A stretch of DNA of 64,000 bases from Chrysomallon squamiferum (GCA_012295275.1 CM022672.1:20028894-20092893); one strand, 5' to 3'. Shown: positions 11,271 through 24,958, numbered from the stretch's first letter. Program-made: numbers and translations. The notes: generated from the sequence alone by a model not told the origin.

Positions 11271-12919
11271 AGATTGTTGCATCTAGCTTTCAGTATCATT
11301 TTTTATATATATATATATATATAATCATTTTTTAAATTTTTTTTTGTATATATCTGAGCAAGTAATTACTTTAATTATGTAAAGATAGGATTTTTTTGGT
11401 GTTTATTTTTTTTTAGAAAAGCATTTGTTTTTTGTCGTGAAAAATTGTTTAAATGAATATATGATTTGTCAAAAACAGAGCAGAATGAACAATGTATATG
11501 TATTGTTTTCAGATATTGAGAAATAATTATTAAAATTTCAAATTTGTTTTTCACTGTATGGTGATACTTGCAAAGTAAGAGACAGTCCAAAATAATGCAA
11601 GATAATCATAACATATATTTTAAACTATAGTTTAAATCTTACTAGTTAAAACATTTTTATTAAATGGTCACATTTTGTAGATAATAATTTTGTGATATTT
11701 TCTAATAGTCTTTAATGAGATTGTACTTTTTTAGTGATACTGATGCTGGCCAGTGTGTATTTTAAAAATGTTTTTAAATTTTTAAATTATTATTATTATT
11801 AATAATCTAAGCTTGTAATTTGTTATGGAGTTTAAACCTGCCTTTATTTTGGCTACTTCTATAAAACTAGATTGAAAAAATATTTTTATGAAAATTCTTT
11901 GATATTTAATCTCAGACTTTTTAATTTTATAAACAAACTGGGTTTTGGGGTTTTTTTTTTTTAAAATAATTTATTATTTTCTTTTCTTATTTTTCTGGTA
12001 AAATTATTGTATATTTATATTCCAAATATAACTAAATTGTATCAGCTCTATGTTTTACTTCAAATGAAACCAAGAAATAATGATTATGTGCTTTTTAATG
12101 GCTTCACACTAGCATCAATCAGTTTTTACCTTAATTTTGTTTTTCATTTTGACAAAGTAACTATCAAACTTTTCTATGAAATAAATATATCACTAAATAA
12201 ATAATAAGAACTGAAAAGTAGGTATAAAAAAACCAATAACTTTTTTAATAATTGTTTTTGTTTTATAATTCAGAACTTAAATATTTTATGTTATTTGAAA
12301 TAAGTTAGCAGTTTTTTTATTCAAGAAAAAAAAAAATCTTCTCTTTTCATCTTAACAGTGAACCTAGAAAAGAAAATGTTTTACTTCTTTATTATATTGT
12401 TATTATTTTTTTTAAATTTATTATTATTTCTTTATTTATTTTGTTAGATTCTTTTTAACAAAAAACTCTCAGAATTATTTGTATATATTTATAATACATA
12501 TGGGAATGAGGGTGTTGTTTTTGGTATCTTTTGTTACAGAAATTTAGATAATTATGTTGTTAGAAACCCATAAAATATTTTACGCTTGTTACTAGTATTT
12601 GGAATTTTGGTGCTGGCATCTGTTTCCCATTTTAGCTTAGTGCAGGCACTGTTCAGCATTCTGCTTTTGTCTTCAGACATTCAGAAGCTACAAATAAAAC
12701 CAGCTATAAATGATAACTGAGATAATACCTAAATAACAGGTGTGACGTGTGCCACATATTGGGAACATGAATTTTGGAAAGTCGGGTTGTTCTCACTGAT
12801 CAAGCATTGTTGCTTTATATAGCTTTAACCATGTTGAACTGTCCAGTTGATATTCAAACTAAATATCGCTTAAAAAACATACTAAAAGTATTAAAACAAA
12901 CTTCTTTTTTTTTTTAAGT
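11271..12919 (+). other. MEGF8: Probable MEGF8 3' UTR
   Basis: AT-rich sequence directly after the stop with no ORF of note. The first canonical AATAAA hexamers are at 12180-12185 and about 12194, then 12693-12698. Where transcripts really end cannot be told from sequence. Confidence 0.5.
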
Positions 12920-13062
12920 GTCATCACTGTTATTAGATATTATGAGTTTCAGTAGTGATATTTTAGGCATCACTGCTGCTAGATGTTAAGAGTCACAAAA
13001 GTGACATTTTAGGATTTTAGGCATCACTGATATCAGATATTAAGAATGACTGGACATTTTTG
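12920..13062 (+). repeat. About 50-bp degenerate tandem array, 3 copies
   Basis: Units begin at catcactg (12922, 12968, 13022) and share (A/C)AGAT(A/G)TTA and CATTTTAGG elements. A weaker fourth trace lies near 13138. The function is unknown. Confidence 0.7.
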
Positions 13063-16000
13063 TAAAGGCTTAACCAAAGAAAAACAATATCAGTGTTAGT
13101 TTTAAAGAAACACTGAAGTTAGTCATACCAGTATTGTCATTAGACATCACAGATTTCAAAACTTAACAAATGTCGAAGTTGATTTTATAGATACTAGACA
13201 AATTACCAATATTGACTTTAGTTTATGCATCAAAAATTCACTAACCCTTTAAAAACTGATGTCCATAAAACCATTTCAACAGGGCACAAAAGTTAATGCA
13301 AACATGACCTTCTAGCTATTTGTCTGAGTATATAGCATGGCATTATTAATAAAAACATGTTAACACATGGTGGGAATAATATTAACTGTTTGGGTATAAA
13401 TGTTTGTGGTTATTTTTATGATTGTTTTTTTTTTTAATTTTTTATTTGTTATTTATATGTATATATATTTTTAATGTGTTAAAATGTATCGATAATAAAG
13501 TTTTAAACTGCTTTATATATGTCTAATTTTGAATTAAAATACTGCATCAGCAAGCACAAATTTCCTTTTCAATGCAATGCTAACAAATACAAATGCTTTT
13601 TTACAATTTGTTTTTATTGTATTTTCTTTGTTTTCTAACACATATATGCTATAAAAATTTCATTTTGGGCTGTCAAAATCATTTTATAGTTTTTGTTATT
13701 TATTTTCTGATTAATCAAATACAAAAAAATACTAAAAGTTTTATACCCATTGTGGGAAACTGGTCACATTTATTGTAATGAAGTTTCTGTCGTTGTTAAA
13801 ATGTTTTTCTCATCTTTTTTTTTTTTTTAATTTTAAGAAAACAGTCAATGTGTAATGAATTTCAGTGAATAATATCTGTTATAATTAAAAAATTATATTT
13901 TAAAAATTTATGAAAGTTAATGGGTATCTGTTTCAGAGAACAACATTTTGTATAAAAAAATTAATATAATTATTAGCTGCTAAATTATGGATTTATTTCT
14001 GGCAGCAGTAATATTTTATATACATTTAATTTTGAAACCTTATTAATGTTGAATTTCTAATTTCCTGAATATTCAGAAATCAATATAAATTTTTTAAAAG
14101 AAAAGAAAATAGAAAACACAACAAATACAAAAAAAAAAATTCTTAAAATAAAAAACAGTATTATAATTTCATTTACTTTCAGGCAAAACAATCAAAATAA
14201 ATGTACACTAAAATATAAAGCATTTATACATAAATAATTTGTAAATCATTTATGTATATATTCATTTATTTATTATTTCTTTCTTCTTTTTTTTTTTTTT
14301 TTTTTTTTTGAATGGAGTTCTCAATAATAAAAATGGCATTGGTTAAATAATAGGGCTTTTTTTATGACATTAGTTACATCCATATTTTTGTTATTTCATT
14401 TTTCATTAAAGCTTTAAAACAGGGAATAAATATTTCTGATTAAGTGTGAATTTGTATTTTTATATATAATTTTAATTAACATAAATTTCAATGCCTTCAA
14501 GTATCGACTCAGTCAGTTTTGATAGTTTGTTATTTAAAGAAGAGCTTTATTTTTTTTATAATACTTTGATTAATTCTTCAGATTTTGTATTTCAGTTACA
14601 CTTATATACTCATAATATATTATTACATAAATTAGATTTATTAATTTGTTAACTGATTTTCCAAAAATTAAGAAGTGTTAGTATCATTATTTCCTCAGTC
14701 TGTTTAAACAATTTGTTGTCAGTTCAAGTTTTCAGTGTTAACGTTATGTTTAATTCCTAATTTTCTGTGTTTATAAACTGTACTCTAACTAAGCTAATAA
14801 AACTTTCTGTGACGTAAATATGTCTGTTAAGTCAAAAAATATCATGTGTAAAATTAATTTTATTTGTACGCATTGATAATCTTTTATGCAAAATCTGAAA
14901 AACACAGAAAAGGTATTTTGCATTCTTTATTTTTTTTAAATTTTAAGTTATTTTCAATTTTTATTTTCAATTTTTTTTTTTTTTTTTAAAGCTGTTACCA
15001 TAAAACCATGTTGTTTTTGTGTCATATAAGAGTACAGTTAAATTCTGAGATAAGAATATAAGCATACAATTTTTTTGTTAAATTAACTTTAAAACAAAGT
15101 GTTGGCAATTCAGCATTTAGGTGGTGTTGTTTTTTGTTGTTGTCTTTTTTTATTTCATTAATATGTGATAAAATTGTCTCTGAAGAAAATTTTATTGTAC
15201 AATGCAATATTAAACAAAATGCATGACAGTGCAATTCAATAAAATTTATAAATTGGATATACAGGTGTACCTCTGTTTCGATTATTTTATATAAAAATAA
15301 TTAATGATTAAATAATCTGTTGTTTGTTTCTGTTTAATGATACATATTAGACATTTTATGGCTTTTGAAATCTTTACACTTTTAAAACTTATTCTCTTTC
15401 TGATATTGTTGGTGTTTATTTAATATATATATATATATATATATTTAGTATTAATCAAAATATAAAGTTCAGATATTATTTAAAGGAATCTTAGTTTGCT
15501 ATTTACAAATGGAAAACTAAGAAAATAAACAATAAATAAAAAGAAGTTAAAAAAACATTTATGTGAAGTATTAATGGTAGCAATCAAGAAAATAAATAAA
15601 TAAATGTCAACAGTTAAATATTCAAAATAAACCAAAAAAAAAATATATATATATATATATATAAATAATAATAGTAATAAAATATGACTAAATCCATAAA
15701 GGTTCTGTCAACATCTAACAGCTAAAGGATTAGTTGGGGGTCAGGGGTCACTGGGTCTTGTTTTCTTATTTCTGTCACAAATGTTTATTTTATTTTAAAA
15801 AGCATCTTTTTTTTATCATCTGTGTTTTCTCTATGTCCTTTAGTAATGTTTTGAACATAATTAAAAAGTAGTTCCCCAAAAATACTCAGAATTTTAGCAG
15901 TAAAAAATGTAGGTTTGTTCTTCAGTGTATTTGTAGAATTAACGAATCTGTTTTTATTTTCATATTTGAAAAAAAAAAAAAAAACAATAATGTTTATCTT

Positions 16001-17723
16001 TAATTTAATCTAATTTATTTTCATATAAAAACAACCTAATGTTTACTTTTTATTTATGGTTAAAAAAAAAAAAAAATGCTTACCTGATATTAAATTTTGG
16101 TTTTAAAATTTTAGATTCTTAATTAAAATTAAAAGATTTTTATTAGTTAACCTAATTTCAGTTATTTATTTCTTTTCTTAGCTGAAATTTGAATTTTTAT
16201 TGTTACATTTCATTTGTAGATAGTCATTAATTTTGTGCAATCTGAAATATAGCATGCTTGATGTAATAACTGATCAAAACTGATTATAATGTTGTAAAGT
16301 GAAAAAAAAAAAAAAAAAAAAATGTCTTACAACATGTAACATGCAAGATATATATATATATGAAAGTCTGTATACTACACTTAGTTTGTTATGTATGTAT
16401 AAACACAGTATATCATATATAGACTTTGATACATACATACATACATATATGAATATTCATACACAAATGCACGTATGTTCTTTTGTATATTTGTAATTTT
16501 CATCTTCATTGTAAACAAACCATTTTCACAACCATTATTTTTTTTCTCAAAAAGTCCCTAATTTTTTGCCTTTGTTGTTTTTTTTTGTTTTTTTTTTTTT
16601 TTTTTTGTTCCTTTTTAAAAAAAAATTAAATTGCATTGTTTTCATTTTGTGTGTAGGATGTACCCGTGAGTCATTTTTAAGAGTTTGATATCTGTATCAA
16701 ACTATTTTTACTTGTAATAATAATTATTATTATTATGCATATACTTGTGATATATTGATTGTACATAAGGACGCATGTGTGTCTAGTCAAATCAAAATAT
16801 GTCCTTTGATGCTCATGAGTTGTCATTTGTTATTATTACTTGTATGTTGAAGAAATGTATATTTGTGTGTAAAAATGAATATGTACATAATGGAAGATGT
16901 GAATTTTAGTTTAGCCATGTAGCTTAACTGTTCACGGATAAAGAAAATTCTATTAAGAAATAAAATTATTAATAATATTTTTCTTTTCTTTTTTTTTAAA
17001 TATATTTAGTCTTGTTATTTTCTTTCTTTTTTTTAATCATGTTTTGTTTATTATTATTATTTTTTTAATATGATAAAAATAATAAATATTTATTTTTACA
17101 TTTATTTTATTTTATTTATTTATTTTAAATTAAATTTTAATTAATTTATTATTTTCTTATTTTTTTTAAATTTTTTTTTTAATAATTGTCTAAACACTGA
17201 TTATTTTTTTACAGCTGAAATAAATTGTTTCTTGCTATGGTAATTGTATGTCTCAAAGATTTTCATAATACATTTATTTAAAGAGAAAACTGAATTAATG
17301 GATACATCAAATTCAAACATTAATTTTTTTTTTAATAATTTTCTTTTTCATGAAGTGAAATAGTTTTACCAAAATTCTGTTCTAATAATTAGGTATAATT
17401 TTAATATGTTATTTCGTTATTGTTTACTTATTTATTAACTGTTTTTAAATTATTTTATTCTTTATAATGATTCATATCTCATGAGAACATTTTTTCTAAG
17501 CTATATTTCTTTTACCTTTTTTTTTTATTATTATTTCAGCAACTTAATAAATAATTTGATTTTTGTTATTTGCTTGGAAAATAAAATTATTAATTTGCTT
17601 TTCTTTTTTTTTTTTTTTTTTATCAGATTTTATTTGTAACAAGATATTATTCAAATTTAAAAAAAAAAAAATAAAAGATCTTTAGATTTTCTTACCCAGT
17701 AATATATTTGCTACACAAGATAG

Positions 17724-17760
<37 letters not shown>

Positions 17761-17865
17761 TAGAGATATGCTAGTCTAGAGATAACTATTTTTGTTCTGT
17801 TATTTGAAAAAATTATCAAATACTGATGACATATCTGTTATTACCTGGTAGCATTTTGCATGTGC

Positions 17866-17866
<1 letters not shown>

Positions 17867-17902
<36 letters not shown>
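17867..17902. repeat. A36 homopolymer
   Basis: Uninterrupted run of 36 A. It could be a retroposon tail, but the sequence before it is not a SINE I recognise. Confidence 0.9.
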
Positions 17903-17906
<4 letters not shown>

Positions 17907-18435
17907 TTCTGCTTTATAACTTTTATTTCTGTGTTATAATCTTTGTGGACTCTGTCTGAATCAGATCCTTGTGGTCACTTCAGAGCTGGACATTAAGTGG
18001 ACTCTGACATGCCTGAGATATTACTTCCTTGAAAGCCAGTAAAATCTCCAGAAATGAAAATCCTAAATCCTAAACCTTGATCTATAATTTAACTTACATT
18101 TTATAATGGACACTTTATTGTTATTTTTATTGCACACACACACACAAACACACACGTTTATACATGTTTAATATGGTAATAAAAATCATGATTAGTTCAG
18201 TTACAATTTTTTTTCTTAGAAACCTAACAAAATTTGTTTTAATGTGATGTTTACTTTATAGGAGCATTCACTTGAAAGATGTTGTAATTTAGACAGAGTC
18301 TCTTGTATATGACAATTGTATATAATTGCAACCATTAATGCACTGGTATTGTTTGATGCTGGAGTCTGATATGTGCCATTTGATATTGATATATATATAT
18401 ATATAAATACAAAATGTAGATTTTACTTCAAACCA

Positions 18436-18470
18436 AAGCTGTCAGGGTTATCGAACCCGTGCCAGTGAAG
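18436..18470 (-). other. tRNA T-arm / B-box-like motif
   Basis: The minus strand reads GGGTTCGATAACCC, a self-pairing T-arm-like hairpin close to the RNA polymerase III B box. No A box or cloverleaf is evident upstream. It is at best a SINE or tRNA relic and may be chance. Confidence 0.2.
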
Positions 18471-19147
18471 TGAGAGTAATAATAATAAAGTATCAAGTTT
18501 CTTGTTCTCGTTCTTGTTTTTTTTGTGTTTTTGTCCTATTTTCTTCAGATTTTTAGAAATTATTTATTATAATTTATTATTATTATTATCATTATTATCA
18601 ATTTTAAACAGTTATACACACATATGTACATACATACATACATACATATACATTCATGTTTTCTATGTAAAAAGCAATGAATAAATTAAATATCCAAATA
18701 TACATATCTTTACAGAGAGGAAAATTTGGTCTCACTGTATTTGTTAGATTAAAAATAAACAAAGGTATCATTTGGTTCTTCCAAGTATTAACCATTATAA
18801 TGTAAAACAAAATAAAAAAATGTTCATTTGTGTTTGATGAATTATGCAGTTTGTCTGTATATCTGACTTGAACACAAATAATAATACTAATAATAATAAT
18901 ATAATTAAAAATAATAAAACATTAATGTCTATTTTTCGACAACCTTTATATAAACTATAGCCTATTCCATAATTAATCAGAAAGTTTCCTATTTCCTGTG
19001 TGGGTTTCAGGTGTTAGCAGAGGTTATTAATCAGATCTGTCAAACAATAAAACTAATCACCTTCTGTTCGTTTTAACTTAATTTCAAATTATTTTTTAAA
19101 ATTTTAAAGGCTTTTAATCCCTTCGTTCAGGTAAATTTTTCAGCAGA

Positions 19148-19327
19148 ATGTTGTGCATGGAAATACTGTCTCCATCTCAGCCAGGCCTGGATGTCATCAA
19201 AGAACTGTGTGGATTAAAATGGAGACACTGTGTCTGTTACGAATGTGTACAGTCTCCCTTCAGGTTGAACCAAAAAATCGAAAGCTATTGTTTGTTGCCT
19301 AATGTTGACACTGGATCAAACAAGTAA
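19148..19327 (+). other. Unrecognised 59-codon ORF in a higher-complexity patch
   Basis: An ATG-to-TAA frame of 59 codons with a cysteine cluster (CGLKWRHCVCYEC) lies in a patch (about 19130-19440) less AT-rich than its surroundings. There is no signal peptide, no known domain, and no splice or promoter evidence. Probably chance. Confidence 0.12.
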
Positions 19328-19440
19328 CGTTCAGTGATATCTTTGTTTGACACAGACTGGAGTCTTTCTCATAATTAGCCTGATTTATTGTGCTGCAAGT
19401 TCTCTGGGATGGTTGGAAGACTGGGTAATGTTGAAAATGA

Positions 19441-20010
19441 AAATAAAAATTAAACTATCTTTTAAGGATCATACTTTATTAATAACTGTTCAGAAGGAAA
19501 TACATAGAGAAAGAGATGGAAACTTAATCAATATGTATTTCATTTCAACTTACCAACCAAAAAAAACAACAACAACAAAATAAACAAAAAACTCAATATT
19601 ACTGGTAAAATAAATACACCCATAAAAAGAAGAATTGGTTACTGCATATTGTTGCTATTGTTGTTGTTGTTGTTACTAATTTTATTATTATTATTATCAC
19701 CATCATTTATTATTAGTACTAGTAGTAGTAGTAGTAGTTTTTATCATCATCTTCATTATTTATTTTATTTCTTTATTTTTACTGTTTTGAGGAACTTTCT
19801 TCTTTTTTTTTTTTTATTGAAAGTCATGTTAATCACAATAATTACTGTTTAACAAAACATATTTATCATGACCCTTTGTCTTTCCTGTTACTATACTGGA
19901 CTTCTAAGTTTTAGAGTTATTTATTTCAGTTTAATAATAATTAACAGTAGCCCTACATCGATTTCCAGAATATTTCAATTTATTTGCCATCTTAGTGCTA
20001 AATTAAAATG
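19441..20010. other. Intergenic low-complexity stretch
   Basis: AT-rich sequence with GTT, ATT and AGT triplet tracts around 19650-19740. I see no gene. Confidence 0.5.
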
Positions 20011-20824
20011 TACCATATATACTTGTGTATAAGTTGAATTTTTGGGAGACTATATTAAGGTAATATTTTGGGGGTCGACTTATACATAGGTAATGCTTTT
20101 GTAGCTGTTGCTGAAGAGTTGCCATTTTGACTATTTTTTGCTACGGGATGCATCTAAAATAATCGCGGTCTTTCAGCTTTTCAAAAATATAATTTTATCG
20201 TATAAAAAAATTTGAAAAATTAAATAACAAAACCAAATATGAATGTAAGACATGATATTCTTCCGTTTAATGACATAAAAATACATTTTAAAGCGAGAAA
20301 ACCATCAGTACGGCGTTATGCCTTACAGCGTCTTGCAATGATCTAGGAATGCAGACTTCTCTGCCAAATTGCACTAAATATTGGTCCTAATTTCATAAAC
20401 AAAACTCACTTGTTTAATTGTAAAGAATTTGGTGAAATAATATTGCAATCGTCATTAATATCCACTACCGACAAATTTTGTAAATCATAGAATGGCTAAA
20501 TATAACGGTAAGTTAGGTCTCCATGTTAGACCTATTACATTAAAGAGATACTATTTATGATACATTTAGGCTATAGCTCTTGTAATACATGCATTTACGT
20601 TATTATGGTATGTTCGTGCAAGTTACAGCTCGTGCAAGTTATGTTTCAGTAGGCGTACAATGTAGGCCTTCATGGCACTGTCACACTGGTCTAAAAATAG
20701 TGATGATGCCTGGAATCTAAAGTCGACTTATACACAAGTAATACCTAAAATGACGCAATTTTTGGTCTTAAAATACACATCGACTTATACATAAGGTCAC
20801 CTTGTGCACAAGTATATACTATAA
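20011..20824. mobile_element. Non-autonomous DNA-transposon-like element (MITE)
   Basis: The ends are inverted copies sharing TATATACTTGTG(T/C)A(T/C)AAG, with TA at both borders that would fit a TA target-site duplication of the Tc1/mariner/pogo type. The subterminal motif TCGACTTATACA occurs near 20074 and twice near the right end (about 20723 and 20780), and it pairs with the terminal repeat. The 814-bp body has no substantial ORF. It has more CpG than the sequence around it. The family assignment is uncertain; a mobilised noncoding element is the simplest reading. Confidence 0.6.
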
Positions 20825-20937
20825 TTGCATGATCTACCAGAAGAGTTTAATTTATTCCTGTAACTCTAAATGTGTAACTCTGAATACAGGACATCATCTA
20901 TCAAAAATCTTTAAAAACCTTGAAGTGAACGTCTGAG

Positions 20938-21144
20938 ATGAAACGTCTCGTACAATGGGACATGACTGAAACCCAGAGTGATGAAGACTGTTCTGAAATA
21001 AATGATGGTATTGGTAAATACTCCGTCATTGCAGTCTGTGGAGTTAAGACTTTCGAATCATCTGAGAAATGGAAGATAGTTTTTCACACAAAGATAGAAA
21101 GTGGTATTCGTGAAAATAACTCTTTAATATTGAAGACCGTATGA
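20938..21144 (+). other. Unrecognised 68-codon ORF followed by AATAAA
   Basis: An ATG at 20938 opens 68 codons, acidic near the start, then a mixed segment with CGVKTFE. AATAAA at 21170-21175 begins 26 nt after the TGA. Codon use looks unlike the A/T tracts around it. I recognise no domain or signal peptide. It could be a small lineage-specific gene, the last exon of a noncoding RNA, or chance. Confidence 0.2.
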
Positions 21145-21244
21145 TGACCTTGCTCCTGTTTTTCTTGTTAATAAAAGTGAAGAAGATTTATAACAGGTCA
21201 AGTTTCTGTTTGTGTTTTTATTTTAAAATCTTCCTCTGGTAGGC

Positions 21245-21422
21245 CAAAAAAAAAAAAAAAAAAAAAAAGAAAGGTAAAAAGAAGAAATGTTTTCATTTAA
21301 TAATGTTCCTCTTACAGGCTGCTCTGTGCAAAAAAAAAAAAAAAAAAAAAAATGTATTGACTTTTATATATATTACATTAAGTTTCATTACATATATGTA
21401 TGTGTCTGTGTGTGTGTATATA

Positions 21423-21456
<34 letters not shown>

Positions 21457-21480
21457 GAAACTTATTTCATCTGAAATGCA
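21245..21480. repeat. Poly(A), GT and AT tracts
   Basis: Two A runs over 20 bases (about 21246 and 21330) are followed by mixed GT/AT repeats at about 21395-21455. Confidence 0.8.
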
Positions 21481-21596
21481 TTCATTTTTATTTACCCACT
21501 CACGTAAACTGTTAAATATTTTTATTAGAGTGCAGTGTGTTTTTTATTTCTTTGCTTGAATTTAAAATGGTAATAATTATTAATATAAGTACTACT

Positions 21597-21598
<2 letters not shown>

Positions 21599-21671
<73 letters not shown>

Positions 21672-21672
21672 A
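21599..21672. repeat. Compound (AAT)n/(ATG)n microsatellite
   Basis: A perfect AAT array passes directly into a GAT/ATG array with one GGT interruption. Confidence 0.9.
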
Positions 21673-21839
21673 TGATTTTAAAAAGCCAATCCTCCAGTTC
21701 ATAATCTCAAAAAAGAACAAACAAAAAATAAACAAAATAAAAACATAGAAAACAAACAATCCTACTACATTACTCACATTTATTTGTCTAACAATCTATT
21801 AGTTGATGTTTTCCATTAACTGAAGAATAAAATTAAATA

Positions 21840-22560
21840 TAAATTTATTTATTTATGTATTCTCGTGACATTCAAACAGCTCACTAAGTGATTTGAGGGT
21901 ACTGATTGGCTTCCCTAATCTTTTTTTCTCTTTCCACTGAATACCTGCTCAGTTGGTGTCACAGCAATTGTCAATTCCTTGACTTTATTACTAAAACGAT
22001 CAAAAACCTGATTGATTTATTGATCAGGAATATATGTGGCATTTGCATCACGTGTGAACATTTTTTTATCGACAATAAAAAATATCAATCCGAGAATTTC
22101 CATAAATACAGCATTCACCGATGCCAGCACAAATATTGTTTCAGCATGCAAAAACAAGAATGGATAATAATGTTTCTTTCAAGGACTGGTCGCAGCTCGC
22201 TTGCGATGCTTGGCGTGTACTAGCTGACGTGATCGTGTTTGTGACGTTTCACTGGAAGCATGAAGAGAACTATTCCACAGTTTTATTGCCGCAGTCGTTC
22301 AGATGATTCATTTTTACGACTTGTCACACTTTCAACACGTTTCGTAAGGCATGCTTTCTCAAGACACACACATACCGACACATAAAATATGAACTAGTGA
22401 ACATTTTACCCCAAACCCAACATTCTACGAAACCCAGAATGTCGCTCTTGTCGTGTTTAGGATTATTTCTGCAAGTTCTGTGGATTGGTGTTGACTGTTG
22501 AGGCTTTTAAAAGAACAAAACCGTTTGTTCGTGTATGTTTGCTTTTGTTTTAAATAAATT
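21840..22560. other. Higher-complexity intergenic block with CpG-rich core
   Basis: The sequence is visibly less AT-biased than its flanks. The core 22191-22345 has 12 CpG in about 155 bp, while neighbouring kilobases have almost none, and it carries two TGACGT/GTGACG CRE-like sites. It could be a promoter, an enhancer or an old insertion. A 105-codon open frame overlaps it (21906-22223) but I cannot assign it. Confidence 0.4.
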
Positions 22561-22733
22561 TAAATCTGTTGCTGATATCACATGAACAAATGAATAAATA
22601 AAACAAAATCTAAAGCAAATCTTAACGAAACTAAATAAATAAAAATACAAAAATAATATAAATAATAAATAAATAAATCATCAATAAATCAATAAATAAA
22701 TAAAACAAATACAAATACAAAAAAAAAAAAAAA

Positions 22734-22765
<32 letters not shown>

Positions 22766-24330
22766 CCCAGCAGTAAATGAACAAATAAACAAATAAATAA
22801 CTAAACCTAACTTTTAACCATGAAAATAAAGCAAAGAAAGAAAAATGATAAAATAATAAATAAATAATAAACTAAACTAATAAAATGACAGGAAATTAAG
22901 AGAAATAAAATAAAGAAATAATTAATTAATTACTGAAATAACAAAACTGAAAACATTTACAAATTAAAATTATAAAGAAAATAAATAATAAAATAAATAA
23001 AATCAATTTAAAATAACAAATAAGTAAATTTTCAAGAAAATGTAAAAATAAAATAAAAAATATGGAAAAAGAAAATAATAAATAAATAAAATACATATAT
23101 AAAAAAAAAAAATAATTAATTTTTTTTTTTTTTTTTTTTTTATTTTTTTTATTCTTTATAAACAATAATGTAAAAAATAAATAAAATAAAAAATAAAATA
23201 AAATAATAAATAAATCAAATAATAAAAATTAATAAATAAAATGAGTTTTTTTTTTTTTAAAATAAAAAGTGAAACAAAATCTAATAATTAAATAATAAAA
23301 AAAAAATAATAAATAATAAATAAATAATTAAAATAAAATAAAACTTAAACCTAACAAAGATGTTTTGTGACATTGCAACAATAAAAAAATAAAAAAAATA
23401 ATAAAAACAAATTTACATCTAACCAAGATTTTTTTGATACCACAACAATAAATAAATAAAAAAATAACACTATATAAGCCCTAAACTAAGCAAACTAAAT
23501 AATTAAATTAAATTACACATAAAAAAAAAACAAATTAAAAGAAAATTAAAAATAACTAAAATAAATTATATCTAAACAAACTAAATAAATAATTTAAATA
23601 AAAAAAAAAAAAAATTAATAATTAAAAAATATGTATTAAAATAAAATATTAAAAAAATTAAATTATATATTAAAATAAAACAAATAAAAATAAAAATAAA
23701 ATATAAAATTGCCTAATTTAAATTTAACAGACTATCTAGAACAGTTTTGAAAAAAACAAACTAAACTAAAGAAAGAACTGTAAAACATTTAAGTGAATAA
23801 AGAAAACAAATATATTGAAGTAGAATGAATAAATAAAATAGATAAAATATAAAATGAGTAATAAAGTGAATAATTAAAATAAATATTAAATAATAAAATA
23901 AAATAAAATAAAAGAACTCATGAAAAAGGATAAACAAATGAATGGATAAATATCTTCAAAAGTAAATTAAATAACTAAAAAAATATATATATAAAAACAA
24001 GAAAATAAAATAAAATAAATAAATAAATAAAATAAACAAATATTATTACAATAGATATATAAATAAATATGAAAAACTAAAATTAATAAATAATAATAAT
24101 AACACACAAAGTAAAATCATATAACTAAATAACCAAATGTAACTAAAGCAAGTAAATTAATTTAAAAAAATGAAAATTATTATAAAATAAGCCAGGAATG
24201 AAAAAAAAAAAAAAAATAATAAAGTAAGAGAAAGAAAAACAAGTAATAAATAAACAAATAAATTAATTAATTAATTAATTTAAAATTTAAAAGTATAAAA
24301 CTAACAAAATTTAATTTTTTTATTCACAGG
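22561..24330. repeat. 1.7-kb A-rich, T-poor low-complexity block
   Basis: The plus strand is dominated by AAAT/AAAAT/AATA words with long poly(A). T enrichment is confined to a few short runs such as 23121-23152. Embedded degenerate units share CTAAACCTAAC-like words and ACAACAATAAA (about 23341-23390 and 23410-23455). No coding potential. Confidence 0.75.
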
Positions 24331-24926
24331 CTATCAAATCAACATTATTAGTGACAAAATCGCTAAAGCATTACAGCATGATTTCTGTGTACAGTCAATT
24401 TCTACCCAGTAAAAATAACAGTACAAGTAACCAATTTAGGAACATTCTTGAAAACTGAAATTTGGGCTTGCTAAAGAGTATGTATTTAGCCTCAGTATTG
24501 AAGAGGTTCAGTACAAAATATATGTCCATCTGATTTTTGGAAGATTCTAATATACTTCAGCAGCAGCCATTATTACCTAATACGAACAAATGAATTTTGA
24601 ATTAGTTCTGAAATTACGCAGATTGAGTTTGTTAATGGCAGTACAAGTGTGCACAAGTGAACTTTATACTTATTATGCTAAATGTTGGCCAAAATATTTA
24701 AGTTAAAATATGTTTCATATATAAATTAATGGAAGAAATAACAACAACAAATAACAATAATGATAATTTGTTTTATTTTTAATGTCAGTACAATCAAACT
24801 GATACAAATCACACATAAATCATACAGCATAAAAACAAAAATCATTTTGATTTTTGGTTTAAAAACAGAAATTATATATGTATAACAGCAAAAAAATAAA
24901 AAATAAAAAAATAATATTAATAATAA

Positions 24927-24958
<32 letters not shown>

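Larger units (their letters stand above)
13063..19130. other. Intergenic AT-rich stretch
   Basis: About 6 kb of low-complexity sequence with poly(T), ATT and AT tracts, including (AT)n at 15420-15445 and 17726-17757 and A36 at 17867-17902. Further AATAAA hexamers (for example about 13494) could be distal MEGF8 poly(A) signals. I see no gene. Confidence 0.6.

Noticed and set aside
22926-23165. Minus-strand ORF rich in Phe, Ile and Leu
   Set aside because: Product of A-rich low-complexity sequence, not a membrane protein.
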